From: Macquaria australasica
Lineage: Eukaryota > Chordata > Actinopteri > Centrarchiformes > Percichthyidae
Assembly: GCA_005408345.1 (NCBI GenBank)
Contig: SEMN01000102.1
Coordinates: forward strand, 1,178,001-1,242,000
DNA: 64,000 nucleotides
Direction of reading: 5' to 3'
Of the stretch, positions 1-11,389 are shown piece after piece. The notes under the pieces are model-generated. The model was not told the DNA's origin and made no database searches. It saw nothing but the letters and a program-made list of their open reading frames with translations. The number at the start of each line of letters is the position of its first letter. Position 1 is the stretch's first letter. Position numbers and translations under genes: made by a program.

Positions 1-395
1 AATCATTTAAATGTGTTAGTATGTTCAACTTAAAGTCCAGATCTCATTTCAGTTGAGAATCTGTGGTCAGACTTGAAGATTGCTGTTCACAAGTGGAAAC
101 CATCCAACATGAAAGAGCTGGAGCAGTTTTGCCTTGAGGAATGGGCAAAAATCCCAGTGGCAAGCTCAGACTTATCCAACGCGACTTGCAGCTGTAATTG
201 CCGCAAAAGGTGGCTCTACAAAGTACTGACTTTAGGGGGGTGAGTAGTTATGCACGCTGAAGTTCTGTTATTTTGTCCTATTGTTTGCTTCACAAAAAAA
301 ATCACATCTTCAAAGTTGTAGGCATGTTCTGTGAATGAAATGATGCAAACCTTAAAACAATCCATTTTAATTCTAGGTTGTGAGGCAACAATCCC
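1..395 (+). pseudogene. Tc1-like transposase C-terminal remnant with 3' flank
   Basis: The plus strand encodes the end of a Tc1/mariner transposase. A segment reading VENLWSDLK, then KELEQFCLEEWAKIP, matches the family's catalytic C-terminal part, whose usual form is NPIENLW. A second frame ends in AAVIAAKGGSTKY and a TGA at 227-229, which is the usual Tc1 terminus. The two parts are in different frames, so there is a frameshift near 160-175 and the copy is dead. The 5' part lies outside the window. The AT-rich 3' flank (230-395) is typical of the end of such elements, but it breaks off at about 395, where an oppositely oriented Tc1 element begins. Family assignment is secure; the exact subfamily is not. 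Confidence 0.8.
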
Positions 396-1149
396 TGCCT
401 TGCAAAAGTATTCACCCCCCCTTGGCATTTTTCATGTTTTGTTGCTTTTGGTAAACTCAAAACATGCCTTACTTTTAACACTAAGCAATGGCTTTTCTGG
501 CCACTCTTCCACAAAGCCCAGCTCTATGGAGTATACGGCTTATTGTGGTCCCATGCACAGATACATCGTCTCTAATGTGGAACTCTGCAGCTCCTTCAGG
601 GTTACCTTTTGGTCTCTGTACTGCCTCTCTGATTAATGCCCTCCTTGCCCGGTCTGTGAGTCTTGGTGGGCGGCCCTCTCTTGGCAGGCTTGTTGTAGTA
701 CCATGTTCTTTCCATTTGAAGATGGATTTGATGGTGCCCTGACTTGTTTGGAGAGCTCCTTGGTCTTCATGGTGTGATGCCTCTTGCTTAGTGGTGTTGC
801 AGCCTCTGGGGCCTTTCAGAAAAGGTGTTTATATTGACGGATCATGTGACACTTGGATTACACACAGGTGGACTTCATTTCACTATTTATGTGACTTCTG
901 AAGGTAATTGGTTGCACCAGAACTTTTGAGGGGCTTCATAGCAAAGGGGGTGAATACATATGCACATGCCAATTTCCAGATTTTTATTTTTAAGAATTCT
1001 TTTGTTTTTCTCATTTCACTAAACCAACTTAGACTATTTTGTGCAGATCATCACATAAAATTCAGATAAAAAAACATTTTAAATTACAGGTTGTAATGTA
1101 ACAAAATGGGTAAAAAGCCAAGGGGGGTGAACACTTTTGCAAGGCACTG
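396..1149 (-). mobile_element. Internally deleted Tc1-like element with terminal inverted repeats
   Basis: Inverted repeats of about 30 bp bound this 754-bp segment: 396-427 on the left (starting TGCCTTGCAAAAGT) and 1117-1149 on the right (ending TTTGCAAGGCACTG). The right end is followed by TA, the Tc1 target dinucleotide; the left end lacks the outermost few bases. On the minus strand from the ATG at 768-770 there is a decayed N-terminal part of a Tc1 transposase, with MKTKELSKQV, KVTLKELQSS and KPLLS readable in shifting frames. The catalytic DDE part is missing, so this is a non-autonomous deletion derivative. It abuts the plus-strand Tc1 remnant at 1-395. Confidence 0.75.
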
Positions 1150-1241
1150 TATGTACAACCTTCACACCGGTGGCAACTAGTAGACCGCCACGTGACATTT
1201 AATGCCACTGTCCTATATCCAGGCTCACTGTGCCTGGAAAA

Positions 1242-1276
1242 AATGCTTCTTTTTTTTTTTTTTTTTTTTTTTTCCC
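1242..1276. repeat. Poly-T/poly-C tract
   Basis: A run of more than 20 T is followed by a short C run. It is low-complexity sequence with no gene signal nearby. Confidence 0.8.
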
Positions 1277-1361
1277 CCCAGAGAAAAAGCTGTTCCGTAA
1301 AAGTTATTTACTAGTTTGTTGCTTGCTTTTCAACTCTTTCACTTGTGCCTGTATCTACAAG

Positions 1362-1385
1362 GCAATAAATAAATAAATAAATAAA
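1362..1385. repeat. (AAAT)n microsatellite
   Basis: About five to six tandem AATA/AAAT units form a short simple repeat. Confidence 0.8.
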
Positions 1386-3414
1386 CTCCACTTGCTCCCT
1401 ACTTGTATATCCCAGGTCCTGTAGCAGCTCTCACCTCATGCTGCCGCTGTCTCATGTGTGTAGAACAATGGATCAGGACAGACTAGACTGGTCGACGCGC
1501 TGCAGTGCAACGCTTCCTATTTGTGCTATGGGCAGCATATGACATGCTGTGGTGATGCGGCAGCAGTGTGTTTTGCGCTTAAGCAGTTGGATAAAAGTAA
1601 TGGATAAATGGCTGAAATAGATAGCAAAACATAATGAATTAACTGTTCAAATAATTAGGATAAACAGTTTAGATAACTAAAAGGAGAAACAGTTGAAATA
1701 TCCATCCATTATATCTGCTTATCCTTTGAGGGATCTGGAGCCAATTCCAGCTGAAATAGTTAACTTAAATTTAATGGATAAATGGCAACAAGCTAATAGT
1801 GGATACAATGGAAGAGCTAAAAAATAAAGGATAAATGGCTGAAAAAATATGCTAAAAGTAATGGTTTTGGTTGAAACGTACAACTTCTGCCACTCAAAGT
1901 GTTAGCAATACGAATGCAAACCAACCTAAACATTAACAGTTTAATTGTATGAAAAATGATTGTAACAAGTTTTGAATTTTATATCAATTCAAATGAAAAC
2001 TTTTGTAAAATGATGGGTGGTGTTGATGAAGGGGTACTTGAGCTCATCTGGCAGGGCTGTGGGGGTACATCAGACAAAAAAGGTTGGGAATCACTGACAT
2101 TTTGTTTTTAGGTTCACACAAAGTTTGTTTTAATGCTTTAACACAAAATGTATGATGAATAGGCCTGAATCTGAAATGATTCTGTAATAACAGGAAACTT
2201 CCATGTTGTCCTTGGTGACTCTTATGCTCCAGTGTCCCCAGAAATGTTGCAAAATCTGACATCACCTTGAACATTATGGGGACACTAGTGGTTTCCATGA
2301 CATTTTATGATTAATATCCGAGTGTATTAACGTCATGACCAGAGAGTCATACAGTGTAGCTCGTGGTTATTATGGAAATACTTGTCATGATATCATTGTG
2401 GAATCTCCTTCAGTGTTGACAAAATCCAGTGAATTGAGCTGGATCTGCAGCATGACACTCTTATGTCTCAGCAACTCCCTGATATATTCATCAAATATTG
2501 CCATGCCTTTATAGTATGTGGATGACCTGAAGAGTGAAATTTACAAGAAAAATAAGTGAGAGTATTTCAAGAAAAAGTTGTAATATTATGATATTATGAG
2601 GTTTTACAGTTATACTCCATCGTTGTAAACAGAGCACTCTGTCAGCTTTTATGTGCCAAATGAGTGGGTTTTAGGCTTCACCAGTAAGCAGCTTATTATC
2701 ACAGATTTTAGGATATTAAAATCAAATGAAATAACAGTAACGTGTTTTGAATCAGCAGCTGGGACACAGCGGGGAGCGCAGCCATGGCTTCGGAAAATAA
2801 TTAAGGCTCAGTGGGCTTTATGACTCTCTGGAAATGATATGGAAGGCAGCCAGAATCTGCCTGTTGTATATTCTGCTGTGCATTACGTAATCGCTCTGCG
2901 CTCCGTTGGTACGGTAGAATCCCATTCTGACCAACACAGTGACACCTAGCCCCATTTAGCCCTGTCTCTGAATGAGACAAAGTTTAGTGAAGCAGCTGTT
3001 TGCTGCTCTTTAGGGGAAGTTAACAAAACATATATTTGCCAAATCAACCACCAAGTCCTCATCCTTAAAGCCCCATCTCTTTTAAAACCGAAACAAACTG
3101 GTCCAATAAAGCATAAATCTCATCTTTGTGTGGTTTATTGTCCACACAAATGTGCATCCTGGACTTTTGGAGACAATCCCAAATGGCAGGAGGTGCCCGC
3201 TACAGATGGAGCTATACTGTGATGGGCACCTGCGGAAGAGCCAAGTGACGGGGGACCCAGAGGTAACAGGCCAGGGCTGTATGCCCATCATAGGAAAGTG
3301 ACACTGCAGTCCAAAATAGTAACTGTTAGCTACAGTAAGGACTGTCTGGAAATGCTAAAACGTGCACATGTAGTCAACCTAATCTAAGCATAATATAACA
3401 AATGCTATTTTGTT

Positions 3415-3550
3415 CTTGAACCTTTTTCTCGTAACACTATGACATTATTATGGCAATATAACAACTTTTATTCCACAAAGTATTATGCCTTTTTCTTGTA
3501 AAATTACGACTTTCTCTCAGAATAGGATGACTTTTTCTTGTAATATTCTC
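3415..3550. repeat. Degenerate tandem repeat of TTCTTGTAATATTACGAC type
   Basis: The segment repeats a phrase close to TTTTTCTTGTAAAATTACGA with a period of roughly 24 bp and considerable divergence. Fish genomes carry many such arrays. A related fragment in inverted orientation lies near 2547-2605. Confidence 0.5.
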
Positions 3551-5730
3551 ACAAATCTTAGATTTCTTTTTTTTCCTGACAGTGGTCATAATACTCTGTT
3601 TTAGCCTCTTGACTTGAAGGTTTACATATAATATATCCTGAGACAAACAAAAGTTTTTCTTTGGAAATGTAGAACATCAAAGCAACAACAGTGCTTCCTT
3701 TCCAGGGTTAACGCATCTCTTGTGATAATTTGTCATCATCAAGTCTGGGTTTTCAGTTGTGCGGTGCAAAAATTTCCATGTGTGTTGTGTTCAGCTACCG
3801 ATGTCCTGGACAGTGAGTAGTATTTGAGTTGGCAGCCTCTTTACGATAACAGTGGAAAACAAGTAGAAACAAATCAGTCTGTGAGAGGAGAAAGTCCCCT
3901 GTGTGAAAACGTTACTGGCAGGCCTTTGGCGTCATCAGTGACCTGCTGCTTCTGTCTGGCCCGAATCAGTGTGTCAGTGAACGCTGGTTTAGTTTGCATG
4001 TGGAGAGAGAGTGAGGAGTAAGAGTGAGTGTGAGTAAGTGGAGTGTGTGCATCTGTGCGTGTGAGTGAATGTGTAATTCATGCTTCAGATATGATGTATT
4101 AAAAAGAATAACTGATTTATTTGTAATTGTGTCAGACAGATGATTTGACGTCAAGAACTACATCATAACTTTTTGGGCCGCACTTCCTTTTTACTCACAG
4201 GAAGAAAGGTCACTCCCACAGAAAAGGACATTTTCTCAAGTGCTATGCCTCATTTAGTCAGTAAATGATTAATTTCCCACTCCAGATGTAATGAAGACAA
4301 AATGATCGCCACAAGGGATTCTGTTGACCTTGGAATCAAGAAAGTTAATCTAAAATATTTGTGGATCCTCTTCCATTTTGGAAAAAAAATCCTGGGAAAC
4401 CAGTCTACTGGCAGCAAGCATGAGACAGTTCAATTTAGTGTCATCGAGTCAGATCAAGTTTGACTTTATTTCTTTAGCCCCTCATCACAAAAAGTGCCAA
4501 AAAACTTTAGAAAATCAAGCCACGCTAGATTTAAATATTAACAAATCAATCAGACCACAGCTGAATGTGCAATAGTAGCTGGCAGGACAACGATAATTGT
4601 ACAATAATATGAACAGTTATGAAAATACACAACAATGTAGATATGACAGAAGTATGATAAGGGAGAAAAACAGACATTTTGGTCGAGGTTGACGAAGTGC
4701 AACAGGCAGTAAAAAGGAAACGGCAAACACACAGTAAACTAATTTATTGCTAAGGGATAAGTCCAGTTCATTACAACTTGGGTCTTATTTTCATAGTTTT
4801 GGACACACTTCTATTGGTGATGATAACATCAGATCTGGGAACATGGCAACATATCCAAAAAAGTCTGACTCTAACACCAGCAGTCAGATGATCAGACAGG
4901 ATGTACATAGCCCTGCAGTGTAGCCAGACTACCTAAATAACTTTATTCAAAGGTAAAACTGAAAGTGAGCACACCCAAAATGATGTTAATAATCCCTCAT
5001 TGCACATGAAATCTGCGTGCACACACGCAGTTGAACCAGCACCTGCAACACAAGGGTCACACAGTCGACGAAGGCAGCCAAGCTGGCGCTAACACTAGCG
5101 AGCTATTCTGCTAGCTTGTCCACCATTGGCTGTGGGAACTATTATTACTGTGTAGTCTTGTGTAGATCACCATTGGCTGTGTATTTGACAATGTTGTTTT
5201 GTGAGTTTTCAGAAAGTTACAGTTCAGTGTAAAATGAGCTGTGCTTTTATCATTATCAGACACTTCTCTGACCAGTTTTTTGCTGGGCAGTCTACATATA
5301 ACACACACATTCTGTGTTAGTAGTCTTGAGTGTGGAGGCTGCCTGCAGTCTTCAAGGGGAGGGACCACCAACCTATGGAAATGGCAGCTGCAGTTGCGAT
5401 TGTTACAGTGAACACCGCACTAAAAGTAAAAGCACATTTGTTTTTATTCACTTTTTAATAAAAATGAATTGAAGTCAAGAGAGCAAACAAGCTGGCAGAT
5501 ATTTTGACAGGTGACAATTGCGGACAAATGTTGGAGATAATGCTCCGCCCGGTTGCAACTCGCCATTTAAAAGAAGAAGAAGAAGAAGAAGCGGTCATCA
5601 TGTTTTGAGACAACACTACTCTGTCAAAATTCATGCACTACGCCTATGCAAGTAAGTACATAGTGTACACAGTGTACTACATGGAAGTGTACTAACGGAA
5701 GTATCCGAATTGACACTAGTGTCCCCCTTA

Positions 5731-7425
5731 TAGATTCAATTTAATTCAGTTTTATTTATATAGCGCCATATCATAACAAAGTTATCTCAGGGCTCTTTTT
5801 CATATAGAGCAGGTCTAGACCGACTCTTTATATTTACAGAGACCCAACAATTCCCACCATGAGCAGCACTAGGCGACAGTGGCAAGGAAAAACTCCCTTT
5901 GAACAGGTAGAAACCTCGAGCAGAACCAGGCTCAAGGTGGGCGGTCATCTGCCTCGACCTGAACATACAGCAGCACAATACAGTTCCACATAAGGATGTA
6001 AAGTAATAGTTGTGGTAATGGTATTGATGTTAACACCAACAGAAATAATACTAAGAACAATATTACGATAGTAATACTAATAATAAGAGCAATAACAGTA
6101 ATAGCAGCAGTGGGTGCAGAGCAGAAACACGGGGGCAGCAAGTGGCTGCAACCACAGATCCAGACTCTACAGCTCCGGAGGCAGAAAAACCTGCAGAAAG
6201 CAACAGAAGGAGAGAGAAAGAGGAGAGAAAGCACACAACTACAGGAAGAAGTTGAGTTAGTAACAAGCATTGATGGGATATGAGGGCGTACAGATGGAGA
6301 GGAAGAGGAGGAGAGAGGAGCTCAGTGCATCATAGGAAGTCCCCCGGCAGTCTAGGCCTATAGCAGCATAACTAAGGGGGGGCTCAGGGGTCACCTGAGT
6401 CAGCCCTACTATAAGCTTTATCAAAGAGGAAAGTCTTAAGCTTACTCTTAAATGTGAGGAGGTTGTCCGCCTCCCGTACACAAACTGGGATCTGGTTCCA
6501 CAGGAGAGGAGCTTGATAGCTGAAGGCTCTGGCTCCCATTCTACTTTTAGAGACTCTAGGAACCACAAGGAACCCTGCATTCTGGGAGCGCAGTGCTCTA
6601 GTGGGGTAATAGGGTACTATGAGCTCTTTAAGATATGATGGTGCCTGATCATTTAGGGCTTTGAAGGTGAGGAGAAGGATTTTAAATTCTATTCTGGATT
6701 TTACAGGGAGCCAGTGTAGAGAAGCTAATACTGGAGAAATATGATCTCTTTTTCTGGTTCATGTCAGTAAATGTGCCGCAGCATTCTGAATCAACTGGAG
6801 AGTCTTAAGGGACTTATTGGGGCAGCCTGATAATAGAGAGTTGCAATAGTCCAGCCTAGATGTAACAAATGCATGGACTAGTTTTTCTGCATTTCTTTGA
6901 GACAGGATGTGCCTGATTTTTGCAATGATACGTAAGTGAAAAAAGGCAGTTCTTGAAGTTTGTTTTATGTGGGAGTTAAAGGACATATCCTAATCAAAGA
7001 TAACTCCAAGATTCCTTATGGTGTCGCTGGAAGCCAGGGCAATGCCATCTAGAGAAACTATATCTTTAGATAATGTGTTTCGAAATAACTTCGGTTTTGT
7101 CTGAGTTTAACATCAGAAAATTGCAGGTCACCCAGGTTTTTATGTCCTTAAGGCATGCTTGAAGCTTAGCTAATTGATTGGTTTCATCTGGCTTGATCGA
7201 TAAATATAATTGGGTATCATCTGCATAACAATGAAAATTTATGGAGTGCTTCCTAATAATATTGCCTAAAGGAAGCATATAAAAGGTGAATAGATTTGGT
7301 CCAAGCACAGGACCTTGTGGAACTCCGTGACTAACTTTGGCGTGCATAGAGGATTCATCGTTAACATGTACAAACTGATATCGATCTGATAAATAGGATT
7401 TAAACCAGCTTATAGAGTAGCTTAG
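5731..7425 (-). mobile_element. Decayed 5'-truncated LINE (L2/Rex-like)
   Basis: Read on the minus strand, this is the 3' half of a non-LTR retrotransposon. Reverse-transcriptase pieces are clear: [20 protein letters not shown] (motif B), then [11 protein letters not shown] (motif C with catalytic YADD) at about 7066-7347. The RT C-terminal region follows (about 6759-6986: NAEKLVHAFVTSRLDYCNSL) and then a C-terminal domain (about 6384-6566: GARAFSYQAPLLWNQIP). The pieces are broken by an in-frame TAG just upstream of 6986 and by frame changes. The 3' UTR at 5731-6000 ends in a stretch containing TTATTTATATAGCGCC (plus strand), a terminus found in many fish LINEs. A second copy of the 3' end lies at about 26,220-26,610 in the opposite orientation. 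The clade (L2 versus Rex1/Babar) is uncertain without a library search. Confidence 0.8.
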
Positions 7426-10400
7426 TTATGCCTTTGGGTGCGTCTGTCAGCAGTCATCAGTGTCAGTCCCTTGAAAGTGTTTACAACAGACAGATCTGGT
7501 AATAATTTTACTGTTCATCTATGTTTTTTCTTCCTAAAAGGTCTGGCTAACTTTGGGGTTTGTTTAAAACTTATATCGTCTGATCACTCATGTTTTTTGT
7601 CAGACTTCTTTTAGCGATGTTGCCATCTACCCAGATCTCAGCAATTACTTTGGTGAGTTCAGTGTTATTATAACCAATAAGAATAATGGGTAGTGTTCTT
7701 CAAGGACAACTCACACTGCTGAATCAAACACATAGTGCACAATCATACAGACAGCAGACAGGCCAAGCTGCAGCCTGAAAAAACCCCCCCATTTCTATGC
7801 TATTAACAGATGGGCTGTTGGCCAAAAGCTTGTTAGAATTGAAGGAATCTGAATTTTGAAATTTCCAATGAACCAGCTCCCCTAATCTCAAAAGAAGATG
7901 GGAAGTCACAGGTTTATGAACAGCTGCCTGCAGGATGTTTATTATCATATCATATTAATAATATCATATTCTTAATAATATTATATTGGGTAGTTACACA
8001 TTGATAATAAAGAATGTTATTATGGTTAGGGTACTAATGCAACATTATTATGCAACTAATGCAACATAAGAAGTATAATGTTCTCTCTTAAGAGGACAAA
8101 AGTTTAACTAACGACTTCAAGTATTGTCCTCCTAATCAGAGCTGAAACAATTGCCGTCCCTTGTTAATTCCAGTATACCATGACTTTCCATGAGTTACAG
8201 TGAAAAGCACTTCCATCTTGCCATTACAAATATGCCATCACTCTCAGTGTTCTTTGTATTTCTTTGGCATGTCAAGCAAACCCATTGGAGTGTGACCTCA
8301 TGAGTATTCTTAGCCGTTAATGTTCCACCTTGTCAGCCATTGGCTCTCCTAAGTGGCCTTGAGCCTTTATCTGAATGTGTGTGCCAGCTCTTGTTAAACA
8401 AAAAGTGACAATAATTTTTCAGTGCTTGTTAGTCAACATATTCAAGGCCTTGGGAAATTGCCCCTTCCCCAGTCAGGAACCTGATTCTCACAGTCTTACT
8501 AACATGCAGTACTTGGATATGTTTTTTATTAGCTGATGATTTGAGAGGAAAATGTGTCTTTGTCCACACATCCCCTTTGGCAACAATGTTGTTTGTGTCA
8601 CCAGAGGTCATTTAATAGCTGTGGCAATGATATTATAATAAAATACACCACTAATATGCCAAATCATAAATCCAGTATGACAGTAGCTGGCTGCAGTGCC
8701 AGCTGTATTCTGTTGTATGGATGTTTCTCCTGTGGTAGTGGGGTGATTTAGTTCTTCCTACTTTCAGAGGCCATTGTTACTGAAACCCCATGGACGTCAG
8801 CCATTGGTTGTTTTTTACGGGTTTCTTTTTGGAGACCACAAACACTCCAAAATGCATTTCCAATGAGGCAAACCACAAAAAGAGTCCTAATTGCAAAGAA
8901 GTTTCTTAGTGGAATAATCAGCAGTAAGTGCTGTGATGATTTAAACTCTCCAAAGCACAGGGTTTGGCAGGGTTTGGTTAACTGGCATGACGAGTCTTCT
9001 CATAAAACTTTCCGGAACACCACAGCTTTGGAAAGGACTGCTCGGTCTCTGCACTGATTCAGCCAGAGCCCAGTCGGAGGAAATTATTTTAAAATCTTCT
9101 TTAAATCTACATCCCGGTAGCATGAGCAAGCCTTACTTTAAAGATAAATGGAATCTCTTTCCCTTCCTTAATAATTTCTTGGATTGGAATAAAACCCTCA
9201 CATCAGCAGCCTTATAGTTATGCTTAGTTTTACTCTTATATTGACGGTTTATATGGAGTGGTTATGGTTGGCACCTTCTGCCCTCTGTCTGCTACATGCT
9301 CAAGCAGCCACATAACTTAATGGCATGCTCATTTAAGACTGCATACATAATATGAGAATGTGGCATGTATTGTAAGTGTATGATACTTGACCCATGCTTA
9401 ATCCATCTTCTCAGCAAAGTGTCATTACCTACATGGTTTGAACAAAAAAAGGTTACTTTATTCAGTAAAATTGATCTTATTAAGTACATTTTGTGAATTA
9501 GTTTTTATGTGTTTTAGTTTTGTGTGTCAAGTCAAAGCTGCATTAACAGCCGACAGTTTTTTAAGTTAAATTAAATAGTAAATTTAACAGCTAATCGCTT
9601 GAACCTGCAGTAACTGATTTTATTGGCCACTTGAGGTCAGTGGAAACAAGTTTATACACACAATATTGACATATCATTACTTTTTAAACTGACATTTACA
9701 TTCATGGAGGCTGACAAATAACTTGTTCTTGAGCCGACACACACTAAACTCATGACATGATGAGAACAGCATGAAGGAGGACAGGAACATTTTGCTAACT
9801 GGTTTATTCAAGGCAACAGCAGTCAAGTGCAGGATGTCAAAGGTTCATGTAAAAAACTTAATCCGAATAAGACTTTGACTGGAGTGTGGCCAGCAGCCGG
9901 GTCACTGCGTGCGTGTGAATGTAGTCCTGATGGTAATATGGATTAAAAATAGCTAGAGTTTTATAACTTTCCAATAATATTTCCAATTGTATTTCATTTT
10001 TCCTGCTGTTGTGCTTTTTGATTATAATGATTAATGGGATTACTGAACATTCAGTCCTAGCGTGACATTAGCAGCAGCTGTGGTCTGTGCTATCACTCGC
10101 ACATGTCTGGAGAAGAGAAAGTAACAGAAAGGAAAAAGTAAGATTCCAGTCAGTCCTCTCCATCCTCTCTTAATTTTTCAGTTTTCAGCAGGATAAGTTG
10201 TTCTCTGTTTCCCTGGGTGACCTGACCACATTCAAAACATGTGGGGAATCAATCTCAGTAGTCATGGTTCTGGGTTGTGGGCCTACATTATGAGGCCTGA
10301 CCAAACAAATCGAATCAGAGAAGGATTTTAGCAACAGCACAAGAATAGTGCCAAAAGCCTCACTGACTTATAGTCCACAGTTATGCAACAGGCAGAGTAT

Positions 10401-11389
10401 AACAGTTTTGACCTTCAGTTGTGTTGGACATTTTAAATGCTCATATAAAATCTGGCCTTGTAGAATAACCTTGCCACATGGTTTATATTGATGGACTCCA
10501 GCATTGAATGTGCTGCATAGTTCAGGCAGGGGGGGAGCGTGCATAGCTTGAAATCCATCGTCAGGGTTCAGGTGCAGGATGTTTTCTGCTCACTTTTGAA
10601 ATACCTCCCACTGAATAGTGTGTTCAGATGTGTTCAAAGGTTTAATCAGTGCAGTGACAAATGACATAAAACTACCAAAGAAATGCTTGTGAAATGTCTG
10701 TAATTGAATACGTCACTTTGGCAAAACAAAACCTGATTAAACAAATAATGTCTAATCTCAATTGCCACCAGTACCCACCCCTGGCCGGCTGTCAGTGCAT
10801 TCACCAGAATTATTCGTGAAGTGATAATTAATCCTCAACCACAGCCTATAATCACTGTGAACATTACTTCACTTTGGCTCTGCCTCCATGAACAGAAATG
10901 ATTTTCAGGAGCTCGTCCAGCTCACAGAAAGTTATGATCCTGCTGATGTTTGGCAGCCCCCCTGTTTCATCAGAATCACTATAATCATTGATGTTATGTT
11001 CTTTTTAACAGCGAGGAGACAGGATGAACATATATGATCAAACACAAGCTTCATGTTTCTCCATCTCCGTGTGTGTGTCTCTGGGATGTTACATTATATT
11101 ATAACAGACACACAGTGGATGCACAGAAGTGGATGCATTACTGTAATACATGAACACTAATGGCACAGGTTAAACTCATTAACTCATCTAGCTCTCTCAA
11201 TTGTTTATTTGCAGTAAACATCCACATGCGCATGCAGGACCAGAAAAGGGTCTGATCATCCCTTGAGGCTTTTGCAAAGTCATTATGTTCCTCTTGTTGA
11301 AAACTGCATATACTGTAGGGGGTCACTTTCACTACCCAAGAAAATAAACTGTAGTACCTTAAACACATTTTCAGATATACTGTAATAAG
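7426..11389. other. Intergenic stretch, no supported gene
   Basis: AT-rich sequence with only short, unrelated open frames. I recognise no exon, RNA gene or transposon end here. A TAAT-rich patch lies near 7940-8060. Confidence 0.55.

Larger units (their letters stand above)
1152..5730. other. Intergenic stretch, no supported gene
   Basis: AT-rich sequence without a convincing exon; all open frames are short and resemble no family I know. It contains simple repeats, a short stretch near 1700-1752 resembling the widespread fish repeat whose consensus reads CCATCCATTTTCTATACCGCTTATCC, an imperfect TTCTTGTAATATTACGAC-type array near 3415-3550, and a GA/GT-rich patch near 4010-4075. Confidence 0.6.

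Noticed and set aside
5932..6266. Leu/Val-rich minus-strand frames resembling a membrane protein
   Set aside because: They fall in the LINE 3' UTR; hydrophobicity comes from a TAA/CAG-rich low-complexity stretch.
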